A stretch of DNA of 64,000 bases from Amaranthus tricolor (GCF_026212465.1 NC_080057.1:26325147-26389146); one strand, 5' to 3'. Numbered from the stretch's first letter, positions 20,888-36,284 are shown. Notes: generated from the letters alone by a model not told the origin. Numbers and translations are program-made.

Positions 20888-21122
20888 ATTTGCCTTGAGT
20901 AAACTTGGGTACCCGATAACCTGCTATAGTAAATAACTCACCTAGAAAACGAAACTGAAAATTAATGTAAAATTAGAAAAAAAAATAAAAAATAAGATAA
21001 AAAAATCATAATCTTTTTCCAACATTTCTTAAATATTTTTTTCGACATTTTTTTAATTTATTTTTTTAAAATAAAACTTGCTATAGCAAGTCATAAGGTT
21101 AACGGGTTTACTTTAGACAAAT
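20888..21122. mobile_element. Inverted-repeat element between B2 and C2
   Basis: Copy of the MITE-like element at 10273-10505, with one extra A in an internal poly-A run. Confidence 0.5.
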
Positions 21123-21482
21123 ACTCTTCGAACTTGGAATTACTCAATGTTAATCAATATGTCTAACTAATATAAGAAAATCATAAAAAAATTGAATTAT
21201 TTTAGATAATTTCAGCTACTTTTGTCAGAGATCGTCTATCTGTGAACAAGTACTAAGTAATTTAGCACATATAAGTTTAGAAAATTAGCAACTTAACTAA
21301 TATTTAGTGGTATCCAAACAATTTTAGAGCTTTTAATATTACAGCAACAAACCTACAACTATTTACTAGTATCATAATAGCAACATTTACCCAACAATAT
21401 TTACAAAACTAATCAAATCGTTAATATAACAGTAAGAATACTAGATAATGTGCGTGCCATGTGTGTCTTGGATTTGTGTTGG

Positions 21483-21588
<106 letters not shown>

Positions 21589-21877
21589 TGTATAGTAGTG
21601 AATACTAGTGACTATACGATACAAGTGTAACAAATAAATTAAACTGATAATATTATAATGACTATGAGATCCAATGAAAAACCAATAAAATTGATAAAAA
21701 CAATTAAAGAATAAATTACATAAAAATAAAACTACAATTTTATTGATAGTAATAGTAATATGCAATTGCATAACCTTTATTTGATCTAACCTAAAAAAAA
21801 TTAAATTGAGAAAAGAAGGGCATTATTTTGCTAAACTAAAAATAAAATCATCCATGAACAAACTATACTATACTCTA

Positions 21878-22480
21878 TTAACTACGGCGTCGTCTTGGCT
21901 TTGAAGGAGGAGCAATGGGGCCCGCAGTGGTTCGAAAATCCCGAACAATGACGTCATTTGGACAAAAATGAAACGACATAGTTTCATCTGATCCATTCCT
22001 AGCATTGTCGAACTTGAAGCAAACATCACATTGTCGTCTATGATGAACTTTATCATAACTACTACTATTACTTCTTCCATTACCAGAAGAATAAGAACAA
22101 GCAGCATCATGACTAAATCGCCTTAAACCTTCGTAATTCAAATCATAATAAATATTTATTGAATTTAAACTCAAAGAATTTTCCCAATCTCTCTCTTTCA
22201 CTTCCACCATTTCCATATAATCAGAACACCTTCTACGAAGCACCACATTAGGAATAACTTCACTTGTAGAATCATTTCTTATTGAAGAGAAAATGAATTT
22301 ATTGATTGGGATTGCGATTTGATGATGATTTTGATTATTGTGTTCCAGATAGACTGTAATTGAATGAGGTAATTCATAAAAATCAGGGTTGATTGCAATT
22401 GGGATTGTACCACAATCTGATTCTGTTAAGCCATTCAAGAATTTCACTCGGAAAAGATTAGACAAATTGATGGCCGCCAT
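21878..22480 (-). CDS. Gene C2
   Basis: Predicted protein identical to C1. Promoter duplication present. It lies head-to-head with A3. Confidence 0.72.
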   Translation of the reverse strand: MAAINLSNLFRVKFLNGLTESDCGTIPIAINPDFYELPHSITVYLEHNNQNHHQIAIPINKFIFSSIRNDSTSEVIPNVVLRRRCSDYMEMVEVKERDWENSLSLNSINIYYDLNYEGLRRFSHDAACSYSSGNGRSNSSSYDKVHHRRQCDVCFKFDNARNGSDETMSFHFCPNDVIVRDFRTTAGPIAPPSKPRRRRS

Positions 22481-22854
22481 TAGAGCTAGCTAATATTCTT
22501 AATTCAAACTCGAAAAGCAAACAAGGGTTTTAATTAATGAATAGCTAATTGTAGGAAGTTAGGGAGTTTAATATTTTATTTTCAGAAAATAATGAGGGAG
22601 AATTAAGGAAAAATATTGTTTTAGGGAATAGCCAGTTGTAGCCTGCAGGGGGTTTTATATTTTATTTTCAGAAAAAAATGAGTATTATTCAGAAATAATA
22701 TTGTACGTTTTACTAATTTAAATTAAAAAAAGGTTTTGATTACTTTAATTTGTGGGCGGTTATTCAAGAGAAAAATTAGGATGTAGAAGTAGTTAGGCGG
22801 GTGGTTTTTATTAGATTATGTAGAAAAATTAGGATGTAGTTAGCGGTTATTCAA

Positions 22855-23103
22855 TAGTGTACCTTATAATAAAAAAAATTAGGGTTAAGAAAATACAAAA
22901 GAAACCGTCAAAAACTAAGAGTAACCGGCCAAAAACGTGCCAAAACTAACTTCCCGCGAAAATCGCAGTGCTCCGCGCCCCGCGTAGATCTACGCCTCCC
23001 ACATAAAACTCCGCGGTCCGCGCACAGCCTTGTGCCTGGCGACCTGCGTTATCCATTTCCCAAATCTTCATCCCATATAATGACTTGTTCGAGTCACTAT
23101 ATT
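22855..23103 (-). mobile_element. Copia LTR remnant upstream of C2
   Basis: Same breakpoints as in unit 1: cut at the TATA on one side and by the gypsy-type LTR on the other. Confidence 0.8.
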
Positions 23104-25595
23104 TGTAACAGTCCGGTTTAAGCGACCCGGAAATCCATATAAAAAAACAAATTCCGGTTCACTCTTTGGACTCCAGAGAAGACTCTTCTCTGTAGGACCG
23201 TCAACGTTCCGTCGATAAAGAAATACAGTTAAAGCAGAAACAGTACCAACGAGAAAAGGTAATAAGTCAGCGGAAGCTCTAACGTAAAACTCGAGAGCCT
23301 AAAGGCCTCTTAAAAAAACTAATCGAAATAGCGGAAGCGAAAAGAAAACTACACTATAATACATAGTCTTGCTTATTACAGGTTCTACGTCGAGATCTCA
23401 CTCCAGACTCCACCTGCAATCAACCTACTAGTCGTCATAAGACAACACAGTAGGTTCCAAAGAAACACACCAATACACGTCAGAGACTTCATACAAATAT
23501 CAAACAGGTTGAATACAAGCAGAATGTTCATCCTAACATGCATAGGCTCTAATACATTTATTATTAATTAATCCCAACTTATAACGTTGTCCGTCCAGTT
23601 CGGGTCGCTCAAGTATAAACCATTCTTTATTAGATAATTCCAACTTGTAACGTTGTCCGTCCTGTTCGGGTCGCCAAAGGCTAAAGTATGCATACCCCCA
23701 TGGTGACCGTAATGATCCAAAACTGTCATGGGAACAATAATTGTAATAATCCAAACCAATACGTTAACCCCTTTGGGTAACATAATCCAACCAAACGTCA
23801 ACCCCTTTGGGTGACAAACACATAAATTCTCAATTTCTAATTAATTTCTTTCTAATTATTTGAAGTGTCTAATCCTCATGTGATTTACAATGCCTTGATT
23901 AGAAATGAAACAACACTACTTGCACAACTACATATACAGTATGGTCTAAGCGTGTACCTTTAAGCGCTGCAAACAACAATGCTCAAGCACAACTGAAATT
24001 TCGCCCTCTTATAAATTGAGGTCCTAAATAAAACACACACAAAACGATCACGTATTAGGACGTGTTTACACATTTAATCCACTCCATATGCCAAAATATC
24101 ACTAAGACTAGATAATTTTTAATTGTTTACATCCAATTCCCAAAGGTTTCAAATTTCACATTCTGACCAGAAACTTTAAGGGCCATTTAGGACATATTAG
24201 AAAATTCAAATGAAAAATCCGACATCGCCATTGCGTTCGGAACGCGTCCAGTACCTTGGGTACCAATTTTCGTAATTTCTAGCATCCATTTACTATTTTT
24301 AATTATTTTAAGCGTTTAACGAGTTTTTAACGCAACGGTGCTTAAAACAACGGAAAACAACTAACGTTTCCGAGTCGGCACCTTTAACGAGGTAGCTCAG
24401 TTGCTGTCCGAATACATATACATATATTTTTTTTAAAATCCTCATTATTATTATTTTATATATACATTATCAACCCCCTTTTCTTTTAAAACTCATGACC
24501 AAAATAATTCTAGCAAGAACACATCCACAAAATTCTTCAAGAGACTTGAAATTTCATAAATTATGATAACTAAATTAAATAACTTAATTCTCTTAGCAAT
24601 TTAAATTTTGTAGAGAATTATAAAACCAAATCACCCTTTAAAAAAAATCAAGACACATATATATATAAATATAACACAATCCTTCTAACAAATCAAATTT
24701 TGCTAAAGGATTATTAAACCCTTGGATGACTACATAACCTAATCCATACCAACTTAATTTCTACTAACAAATTGAAATTTAGTTAGAGAAATTTAAACCA
24801 TAAAAGAAATTTATTTGAATATCAACGAAACTCAATTCTTATAACAAATTTAAACTTTGTTACAGAATATAAATCAAGAACATAACTTAATCCTTTTAAC
24901 AAAATTAAGGTTTATTAAAGGATTGTTAAAGAAAATTACATAAAAAAAAATATATACTCAATCCTCCTCAAAGTCATAGGATATCATCATACATAAAAAT
25001 ATAATTCATCTTAGAAAATCTTGTATATAAAATCTATAACTAGCAATTTCAATTAAACTTACCCCTTTGATCAAAAGATTGAATAGAAGAACAAGAGAAC
25101 AATTTATTTTTTTTTTTTTTGCTTTGAAATGTCGAACCAAAGAGGCAAAGGAGAGAATTTTTCTGATTTTTCTTTGTTCACTTGGAAGTTTAGAAGAGTG
25201 AAGAATTCAAATGGTGTTCACAAGGATTAATAGTCAATTAAGGAGTAAGCTTAATGTGTCATAATACCTACTTATGAAAGGAGTTACAAGACTCCTCCCA
25301 TTACACTACCTAACCGGCCACCCCTTCCCTTTCCCTATTTTTTTTTGTTAATTAATTAATTAATTAATTAAGTAATTGTTTTATTATTATTTTTTTTGAA
25401 AACAGAAAAGAAACGCTACATGACAACAGCGTACGCGATAAAACGCGTTACCGTTAAAATTTTAACTTACTTTATTTCTTATAATTAACTATGTATAATA
25501 GTACAATTCAATATTACTTATTTATTTTATTTTATTATACTCTATTTTATTATATTTTATTTATTTTTAATCCCGATAAATTACGGGGTGTTACA
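23104..25595 (-). mobile_element. Gypsy-type solo LTR, unit 2
   Basis: 2492 bp, with the ATATT duplication preserved (23099-23103, 25596-25600). Small differences from unit 1 include AGCAATTTAAATT for AGCAAATTAAATT near 24595. Confidence 0.82.
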
Positions 25596-25931
25596 ATATT
25601 TCAACAATCTCCACCTTGACGAGAACACATAGTCAACCACTACCTCATCAAACCATAGTGAAGCAAAACCATTCTCAAGCCAAACACGATGCAAAGCTTA
25701 AGCATAAGCCATACATCCCGACAAGTCTGAAACAAAACTCATCCCGATAAGTCTTCAACTAAGACCTATCACATACTCGTTTCCAAGTATAACAACTCAT
25801 AACGCTCAACTAGCATCACAAGTTCACTCATAATGCTTCATATGCATCACGAGTCCACGAGGCAAGTTCCACCTTGAGGTTGTGCACACCTCCACCAGCG
25901 AGCTCCCTCACACCGCCCCTAAGGGCCTATG

Positions 25932-26537
25932 CTAATGAATCCAGCATAGTAAAGAATCTACTAGGACTGTCACCCATCCTACCTTCTTTACCTTTATCTT
26001 CATGTACGTGCATTCCGAATGAAATTTGACCATACCATGGTTTTCCCGAACATCAAGTAATTGATCGCTAAACAAACAATCATAGTACATAAAAGCTAAC
26101 CAAGGTTGATCACAAAGAACCATCACCGAGATCATAACACAATCAAACTTAGCGAACACAACCCAAGGTTTAATCGATGTAACAAAGCACTTAACATCAT
26201 TCCCGTACATAAGAAACACAACAGCTGATCCAAGCAATTAGTAGAGAGAACAAATCTCTACCTGCCAGTGCCCCCACCCAGGTTGGGTCACAGACCTGCA
26301 AATGACACTTCTGGCATGCGCAAAACAAGTACACGGCACAACATGCTTCAAACACCGAACCATAACTCTAGACATGTAGACCGACTTAGCCTCAAAATGA
26401 GGTGAAGTAATTGAGCTAGGTAACACTACCAGTCTGTACAAAAGTTCCCAAACTCTGCTCATAGGTAAAGTCATAGCAAGCCACTGCGCCCGCTCACTAT
26501 ACTCTACTACGTGTTGGAGATCCAAGTGACTCCACAA
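25932..26537 (-). pseudogene. Copia pol remnant, unit 2 (nonsense mutation)
   Basis: Same remnant as at 15283-15888, but TTT has become a stop (TAA) at 26235-26237, splitting it into 99 and 101 codons. Unit 3 shares this mutation; units 1 and 4 do not. Confidence 0.7.
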
Positions 26538-26731
26538 AAATGGCTACCAACCTTACCAATCTCACAAGGTTCAATGCATAACCTACAACACTTATAGCAA
26601 CCAAAACAACACTCCCTATAGCCAACCTATTAGACTTCTCGATAACACATATTGTTGGGAAATCAGTGAAATTTCGTATTATTCAGGGTAATTTTTCTTT
26701 ATTATTATTATTATTATTATTATTCTTATTA

Positions 26732-27093
26732 GAAAAATTTGCAAAGAAACACCTTATAAAATCAGTTTTTTGTAAAAAAACACCTTTTAAATTTTTTTTG
26801 TAAAAAAACACTTATTAAGAGACTTTTTATTAAAAAAAAAAACATTAAATCAGTTTTCGGTGACTTTTGTCAACTTTCAGGCGTTGACTATGCCATTTGA
26901 GCTCAAAAGTCAATGCCTGAAAGTTGACAAATGGCATAGTCAACGCTTGAAAGTTGACAAAAGTCAGCGGAAACTGATTTAAGGTGTTTTTTTTAATAAA
27001 AAGTCTCTTAAAATGTGTTTTTCTACAAAAAAAATTTTTAAAGGTGTTTTTTTACAAATAACTGGTTTTATAAAGTATTTCTTTGCAAATTAC
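26732..27093. mobile_element. Foldback MITE, unit 2
   Basis: 362 bp. The flanking TCTTATTA repeats are intact and the left (ATT)n is longer than in unit 1. Confidence 0.75.
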
Positions 27094-27562
27094 TCTTATT
27101 ATTATTATTATTATTATTATTATTTTGTATCTATATCAAATAGTATTATATAATTTCTGATTCAAATAAGTCCACTATTATACATGTTGAATATTTTAAA
27201 AATAGAGATGACTAATACATTAAACTATATAGTGCAAATAATATTATTTTTTTAATTTTTACAAGTATGTTAGAAATACATTATTATCGTTGTGTATCAC
27301 ACTAGTAATCTACAAGTAAAAGTAATGTAATAAAAACCTCCGATCCCGTCTAACTTCTTCCCAATAATTCTATTGATAATCGCTAATAAATAGAAGTAAT
27401 CAAAACCTTTTTTAAGTTCCGAATAATATTTCCGAATAATTCTCCCATATTTTTTTCTGAATATAAAATATAAAACCCCCTAACTTCCTACAATTAGCTA
27501 TTAATTTGGCAAAACCCATCGTAGCTTGTTGAGTTTGAATTAAAAAATACTAGCTCTAACTA

Positions 27563-28208
27563 ATGGCTATCAATTTGTCTACTCTTTTTCAAGTGAAATT
27601 CTTAAATGGCTTGACAGAATCAGATTGGAGTATAATTCCAATTGCGATCAACCCTAATTTTTATGAATTACCTCATCAAATTACAATCTATTTGAAACAC
27701 AATGATCAAAAGCATCATCAAATCGCAATCCCAATCAATAAATTCATTTTCTCTTCAATAAAAAATGATTCTACAGGTGAAGTTGTTCCTAATGTAGTAT
27801 TTCGTAGAAGGTGTTCTGATTATACGGAAATGGTGAAAGTGGAAGACAGAGATTGGGAAAATTCTTTTAGTTTAAATTCAATAAATATTTATTTATGATT
27901 TGAATTATGGAGGTTTAAAGAGATTTAGTCATGATGCTGCTTCTTCTTCTGGTAATGAAAGAAGTATTAGTAGTACTGATGATAAAGTTCATCATAGACG
28001 ACAATGTGATGTATGCTTCAAGTTCAACAATGCTAGAACTGGATCAGATGAAACGATGTCGTTTCATTTCTGTCCAAACGACGTCGTTGTTTGGGATTTT
28101 CGAACCTCTGCGGGTCCCATTGCTCCTCCTTCAAAGCTAAGACGATGGCGTAATGCAATATACTATAGTTTGTTCATGGATGATTTTATTTTTAGTTTAG
28201 CAAAATAA
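27563..28208 (+). pseudogene. Pseudogene A3
   Basis: Same frameshift as A2. It differs near the 3' end, where GCAATA replaces GAAGTA after the basic tail. Confidence 0.85.
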
Positions 28209-28441
28209 TGCCCTTCTTTTGTCAATTTAATTTTTTTAGGTTAGATCAAATAAAGGTTATGCAATTGCATATTACTATTACTATCAAGAAAATTGTAGTT
28301 TTATTTTTATGTAATTGATTCTTTAATTGTTTTTATCAATTTTATTGGTTTTTCATTTCATCTCATAGTCATTATAATATTTTCAATTTAATTTATTTGT
28401 TACACTTGTATTGTATAGTCACTAGTATTCACTACTATACA

Positions 28442-29072
<631 letters not shown>

Positions 29073-29129
29073 TAATACCAATACAAATCCAAGATACACT
29101 TAAAAAGAGTTAATACCAATACTTTTAAA

Positions 29130-29539
29130 TCTATAACTATTACTAAAACAAAATACTGCTAATGTCATTACTTTTCAAAATTGCTTACGTGTCACTTTTT
29201 TAATAAAAAATTTTCATCAAAAATGTAATGATAATGTCATCGTTATAATGATTTTTGTTAATATCTTTGCTTTTATTTCTTTCTAAATATGACTATAATA
29301 TTATTTATATTTATTGATTTTTTTCTTTTTAGGCCACATCATTTAATATATTAGAAACTCATAAAAGTATATTTTATTTTAATTTTTTCAAGTTTTTTAT
29401 AAAATCTTTATCATTTTTTTTATTAAATGAGTATATAATACTTTGAGATTTAAAAGATGAAGCCGTAATTTTTTTTTTTGTTTATACAAATATGTCATAA
29501 ATTTTTTATAAAGTTGTGCATCGCACGACCATTATATAG
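29130..29539 (+). mobile_element. Helitron-like element, unit 3
   Basis: About 410 bp. It has the same ATAG terminal mutation as unit 2, again linking units 2 and 3. Confidence 0.6.
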
Positions 29540-30071
29540 TATTCTTACTGTTATATACTACCTCCATATTATTACTTTTTCCCATTTTAGATTTTTGTCA
29601 ATTAAATAAAGTTTTAACGTAAGTAATTACTATTTACTAATGTATAAAAAAATATTGTTAAATTTGTTTTGCACACTTTTATAATGGTAGTCGTTAGATA
29701 TTAACGATTTGATTAGTTTTGTAAATATTGTTGGGTAAATGTTGCTATTATGATACTAGTAAATAGTTGTAGTTTTGTTGCTGTAATATCAAAAGCTCTA
29801 AAATTATCGTTTGGATACCACTAAATTTTAGTTAAATTGCTAATTTTCTAAACTTATATGTGTTAATTTTCTAAATTTATATGTGCTAATTTTCTAAACT
29901 TATGATTTCAGCTACTCTGATGAGAGATCGTCTATCCGTAAATAAGCATAGAAAAATGATACATAACTCTAAATTAAAGAGAGTAAAAAAATAATATTAA
30001 TGAATATGAGTGTGTAGCTAGTAGTGAATACTATTTACTATGTCATACAAGTGTAACAAGCAGATTAAATA

Positions 30072-30325
30072 CTTGATCCGTTTTAAATTAGTCGCAATAT
30101 TAGTAATATTTCCACGATCATTCATTCTTAATTTTTAATTAATTCTTAATATATAAGTTAACCATAGTTAAGTGGAATCTTGTTAATTTGTCTCGAAGCA
30201 AAGATTATTAATATCAAAATTTTATATTTTTTATTATATATAATTAGAAATATTAAGGATTGAATTAGTGTATTGGGCTACGTGAAAAAACAAATATTAT
30301 TACAAGTAATTTGAAACGGAAGAAG
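30072..30325. mobile_element. Stowaway-like MITE, unit 3
   Basis: 254 bp, both ends and TA duplications intact. Confidence 0.75.
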
Positions 30326-30565
30326 TAGAATTAGAACATATTATAATGACTATGAGACAAAGATTCAAAAGAAAAACCAATAAAATTGATAAAACAATTA
30401 AGGAATTAATTGCATAAAAATAAAATTACAATTTTATTGATAGTAATGCTAATATGCAATTGCATAAACTTTATTTGATCTAACCTACAAAAAATTAAAT
30501 TCACAAAAGAAAGAAATTATTTTCCTAAATTAAAAATAAACGATCCATGAACAATTCCAAAATTA

Positions 30566-31168
30566 TTAATGACGGCGTCTTAGCTTTGAAGGAGGAGCAA
30601 TGGGGCCGGCAGTGGATCGAAAATCCCGAACAACGACGTCGTTTGGACACAAATGAAACGGCAACGTTTGACGTGATCCGTTGAGAGCATTGTTGAACTT
30701 GAAGCAAACATCACATTGTGGTCGTCTATGAACATCATCATCAGTACTACTAATACTTCTTCCATTAGCAGAAGAAGAAGAAGCATCATCACTAAAACCC
30801 CATAAACCACCAAAATAAGCGTACATATTATTCAAATAATCATAGTAAACATTTATTGAATTCAAACTCAAAGAATAATTCTCCCTTTCTGATCTCTCTT
30901 CCACCATTTTCATATAATCAGAATTCTTTCTACGAAGCACCAAATTTGGAATAACTTCACCAGTAGAATCATTTTTTATCGACCAGAAAGCGAATTTATT
31001 GATCGGGATTGTGATTTGACGACGATTATTTTGATTGCGTTCCGGATCAATTGTGATTGCATGAGGTAATTTATCAAAATTAGGGTTCATTTGGATTGTA
31101 CCCCAATCTGATTTTATTACGCCATTGAAGGATTTCACTCGAAAAAGACCAGGGAAATCGATCGCCAT
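30566..31168 (-). CDS. Gene B3
   Basis: Predicted protein unchanged from B1 and B2. Confidence 0.72.
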   Translation of the reverse strand: MAIDFPGLFRVKSFNGVIKSDWGTIQMNPNFDKLPHAITIDPERNQNNRRQITIPINKFAFWSIKNDSTGEVIPNLVLRRKNSDYMKMVEERSERENYSLSLNSINVYYDYLNNMYAYFGGLWGFSDDASSSSANGRSISSTDDDVHRRPQCDVCFKFNNALNGSRQTLPFHLCPNDVVVRDFRSTAGPIAPPSKLRRRH

Positions 31169-31581
31169 TAATTAGAGCTAAGCAAGTATTCTTAATTCAA
31201 AATCCAAACGGGAATTAAGAAGGGTTTTATTTTAGGGATTAGCCAATTATTGTAGGCTGTAGCCGCCTTTATAGACTATTTTTAGAAAAAAATAAGGGAG
31301 TATGAGTATTTTTCGGAAAATATTTCATTAGATTATTTTAGGAAGTTAGGCATGGAATTAATTATTCCTATTTAGAGTAATTTCATTTTGAATACTGAAA
31401 AACTAAAATGGGATAATTAATAAAGTAAATAATTAAAATCTTATTTTTTTTAATTAATTAATTTATTTAAAAATTTATCATCAAATTGTATTTTGATTAA
31501 AATGGGACAAGAAATACACGTTTCGACGATCTAGCCATCTAGCCTGCTATAGTAGATAATTCAACAAAAACTTTTATGATT

Positions 31582-31816
31582 ATTTGCCTTGAGTAAACTT
31601 GGGTACCCGATAACCTGCTATAGTAAATAACTCACCTAGAAAACGAAACTGAAAATTAATGTAAAATTAGAAAAAAAAATAAAAAATAAGATAAAAAAAT
31701 CATAATCTTTTTCCAACATTTCTTAAATATTTTTTTCGACATTTTTTTAATTTATTTTTTTAAAATAAAACTTGCTATAGCAAGTCATAAGGTTAACGGG
31801 TTTACTTTAGACAAAT
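31582..31816. mobile_element. Inverted-repeat element between B3 and C3
   Basis: Copy of the element at 10273-10505. Confidence 0.5.
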
Positions 31817-32176
31817 ACTCTTCGAACTTGGAATTACTCAATGTTAATCAATATGTCTAACTAATATAAGAAAATCATAAAAAAATTGAATTATTTTAGA
31901 TAATTTCAGCTACTTTTGTCAGAGATCGTCTATCTGTGAACAAGTACTAAGTAATTTAGCACATATAAGTTTAGAAAATTAGCAACTTAACTAATATTTA
32001 GTGGTATCCAAACAATTTTAGAGCTTTTAATATTACAGCAACAAACCTACAACTATTTACTAGTATCATAATAGCAACATTTACCCAACAATATTTACAA
32101 AACTAATCAAATCGTTAATATAACAGTAAGAATACTAGATAATGTGCGTGCCATGTGTGTCTTGGATTTGTGTTGG

Positions 32177-32280
<104 letters not shown>

Positions 32281-32569
32281 TGTATAGTAGTGAATACTAG
32301 TGACTATACGATACAAGTGTAACAAATAAATTAAACTGATAATATTATAATGACTATGAGATCCAATGAAAAACCAATAAAATTGATAAAAACAATTAAA
32401 GAATAAATTACATAAAAATAAAACTACAATTTTATTGATAGTAATAGTAATATGCAATTGCATAACCTTTATTTGATCTAACCTAAAAAAAATTAAATTG
32501 AGAAAAGAAGGGCATTATTTTGCTAAACTAAAAATAAAATCATCCATGAACAAACTATACTATACTCTA

Positions 32570-33172
32570 TTAACTACGGCGTCGTCTTGGCTTTGAAGGA
32601 GGAGCAATGGGGCCCGCAGTGGTTCGAAAATCCCGAACAATGACGTCATTTGGACAAAAATGAAACGACATAGTTTCATCTGATCCATTCCTAGCATTGT
32701 CGAACTTGAAGCAAACATCACATTGTCGTCTATGATGAACTTTATCATAACTACTACTATTACTTCTTCCATTACCAGAAGAATAAGAACAAGCAGCATC
32801 ATGACTAAATCGCCTTAAACCTTCGTAATTCAAATCATAATAAATATTTATTGAATTTAAACTCAAAGAATTTTCCCAATCTCTCTCTTTCACTTCCACC
32901 ATTTCCATATAATCAGAACACCTTCTACGAAGCACCACATTAGAAATAACTTCACTTGTAGAATCATTTCTTATTGAAGAGAAAATGAATTTATTGATTG
33001 GGATTGCGATTTGATGATGATTTTGATTATTGTGTTCCAGATAGACTGTAATTGAATGAGGTAATTCATAAAAATCAGGGTTGATTGCAATTGGGATTGT
33101 ACCACAATCTGATTCTGTTAAGCCATTCAAGAATTTCACTCGGAAAAGATTAGACAAATTGATGGCCGCCAT
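32570..33172 (-). CDS. Gene C3
   Basis: Intact. It differs from C1, C2 and C4 by one residue, Ser for Pro in the EVIPNVV motif (residue 77). It is the only amino-acid change seen among the four C copies. Confidence 0.72.
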   Translation of the reverse strand: MAAINLSNLFRVKFLNGLTESDCGTIPIAINPDFYELPHSITVYLEHNNQNHHQIAIPINKFIFSSIRNDSTSEVISNVVLRRRCSDYMEMVEVKERDWENSLSLNSINIYYDLNYEGLRRFSHDAACSYSSGNGRSNSSSYDKVHHRRQCDVCFKFDNARNGSDETMSFHFCPNDVIVRDFRTTAGPIAPPSKPRRRRS

Positions 33173-33546
33173 TAGAGCTAGCTAATATTCTTAATTCAAA
33201 CTCGAAAAGCAAACAAGGGTTTTAATTAATGAATAGCTAATTGTAGGAAGTTAGGGAGTTTAATATTTTATTTTCAGAAAATAATGAGGGAGAATTAAGG
33301 AAAAATATTGTTTTAGGGAATAGCCAGTTGTAGCCTGCAGGGGGTTTTATATTTTATTTTCAGAAAAAAATGAGTATTATTCAGAAATAATATTGTACGT
33401 TTTACTAATTTAAATTAAAAAAAGGTTTTGATTACTTTAATTTGTGGGCGGTTATTCAAGAGAAAAATTAGGATGTAGAAGTAGTTAGGCGGGTGGTTTT
33501 TATTAGATTATGTAGAAAAATTAGGATGTAGTTAGCGGTTATTCAA

Positions 33547-33795
33547 TAGTGTACCTTATAATAAAAAAAATTAGGGTTAAGAAAATACAAAAGAAACCGT
33601 CAAAAACTAAGAGTAACCGGCCAAAAACGTGCCAAAACTAACTTCCCGCGAAAATCGCAGTGCTCCGCGCCCCGCGTAGATCTACGCCTCCCACATAAAA
33701 CTCCGCGGTCCGCGCACAGCCTTGTGCCTGGCGACCTGCGTTATCCATTTCCCAAATCTTCATCCCATATAATGACTTGTTCGAGTCACTATATT
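33547..33795 (-). mobile_element. Copia LTR remnant upstream of C3
   Basis: Same extent and breakpoints as units 1 and 2. Confidence 0.8.
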
Positions 33796-36284
33796 TGTAA
33801 CAGTCCGGTTTAAGCGACCCGGAAATCCATATAAAAAAACAAATTCCGGTTCACTCTTTGGACTCCAGAGAAGACTCTTCTCTGTAGGACCGTCAACGTT
33901 CCGTCGATAAAGAAATACAGTTAAAGCAGAAACAGTACCAACGAGAAAAGGTAATAAGTCAGCGGAAGCTCTAACGTAAAACTCGAGAGCCTAAAGGCCT
34001 CTTAAAAAAACTAATCGAAATAGCGGAAGCGAAAAGAAAACTACACTATAATACATAGTCTTGCTTATTACAGGTTCTACGTCGAGATCTCACTCCAGAC
34101 TCCACCTGCAATCAACCTACTAGTCGTCATAAGACAACACAGTAGGTTCCAAAGAAACACACCAATACACGTCAGAGACTTCATACAAATATCAAACAGG
34201 TTGAATACAAGCAGAATGTTCATCCTAACATGCATAGGCTCTAATACATTTATTATTAATTAATCCCAACTTATAACGTTGTCCGTCCAGTTCGGGTCGC
34301 TCAAGTATAAACCATTCTTTATTAGATAATTCCAACTTGTAACGTTGTCCGTCCTGTTCGGGTCGCCAAAGGCTAAAGTATGCATACCCCCATGGTGACC
34401 GTAATGATCCAAAACTGTCATGGGAACAATAATTGTAATAATCCAAACCAATACGTTAACCCCTTTGGGTAACATAATCCAACCAAACGTCAACCCCTTT
34501 GGGTGACAAACACATAAATTCTCAATTTCTAATTAATTTCTTTCTAATTATTTGAAGTGTCTAATCCTCATGTGATTTACAATGCCTTGATTAGAAATGA
34601 AACAACACTACTTGCACAACTACATATACAGTATGGTCTAAGCGTGTACCTTTAAGCGCTGCAAACAACAATGCTCAAGCACAACTGAAATTTCGCCCTC
34701 TTATAAATTGAGGTCCTAAATAACACACACACAAAACGATCACGTATTAGGACGTGTTTACACATTTAATCCACTCCATATGCCAAAATATCACTAAGAC
34801 TAGATAATTTTTAATTGTTTACATCCAATTCCCAAAGGTTTCAAATTTCACATTCTGACCAGAAACTTTAAGGGCCATTTAGGACATATTAGAAAATTCA
34901 AATGAAAAATCCGACATCGCCATTGCGTTCGGAACGCGTCCAGTACCTTGGGTACCAATTTTCGTAATTTCTAGCATCCATTTACTATTTTTAATTATTT
35001 TAAGCGTTTAACGAGTTTTTAACGCAACGGTGCTTAAAACAACGGAAAACAACTAACGTTTCCGAGTCGGCACCTTTAACGAGGTAGCTCAGTTGCTGTC
35101 CGAATACATATACATATATTTTTTTTAAAATCCTCATTATTATTATTTTATATATACATTATCAACCCCCTTTTCTTTTAAAACTCATGACCAAAATAAT
35201 TCTAGCAAGAACACATCCACAAAATTCTTCAAGAGACTTGAAATTTCATAAATTATGATAACTAAATTAAATAACTTAATTCTCTTAGCAATTTAAATTT
35301 TGTAGAGAATTATAAAACCAAATCACCCTTTAAAAAAAATCAAGACACATATATATATAAATATAACACAATCCTTCTAACAAATCAAATTTTGCTAAAG
35401 GATTATTAAACCCTTGGATGACTACATAACCTAATCCATACCAACTTAATTTCTACTAACAAATTGAAATTTAGTTAGAGAAATTTAAACCATAAAAGAA
35501 ATTTATTTGAATATCAACGAAACTCAATTCTTATAACAAATTTAAACTTTGTTACAGAATATAAATCAAAAACATAACTTAATCCTTTTAACAAAATTAA
35601 GGTTTATTAAAGGATTGTTAAAGAAAATTACATAAAAAAAAATATATACTCAATCCTCCTCAAAGTCATAGGATATCATCATACATAAAAATATAATTCA
35701 TCTTAGAAAATCTTGTATATAAAATCTATAACTAGCAATTTCAATTAAACTTACCCCTTTGATCAAAAGATTGAATAGAAGAACAAGAGAACAATTTATT
35801 TTTTTTTTTGCTTTGAAATGTCGAACCAAAGAGGCAAAGGAGAGAATTTTTCTGATTTTTCTTTGTTCACTTGGAAGTTTAGAAGAGTGAAGAATTCAAA
35901 TGGTGTTCACAAGGATTAATAGTCAATTAAGGAGTAAGCTTAATGTGTCATAATACCCACTTATGAAAGGAGTTACAAGACTCCTCCCATTACACTACCT
36001 AACCGGCCACCCCTTCCCTTTCCCTATTTTTTTTTGTTAATTAATTAATTAATTAATTAAGTAATTGTTTTATTATTATTTTTTTTGAAAACAGAAAAGA
36101 AACGCTACATGACAACAGCGTACGCGATAAAACGCGTTACCGTTAAAATTTTAACTTACTTTATTTCTTATAATTAACTATGTATAATAGTACAATTCAA
36201 TATTACTTATTTATTTTATTTTATTATACTCTATTTTATTATATTTTATTTATTTTTAATCCCGATAAATTACGGGGTGTTACA
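33796..36284 (-). mobile_element. Gypsy-type solo LTR, unit 3
   Basis: 2489 bp, ATATT on both sides (33791-33795, 36285-36289). Confidence 0.82.
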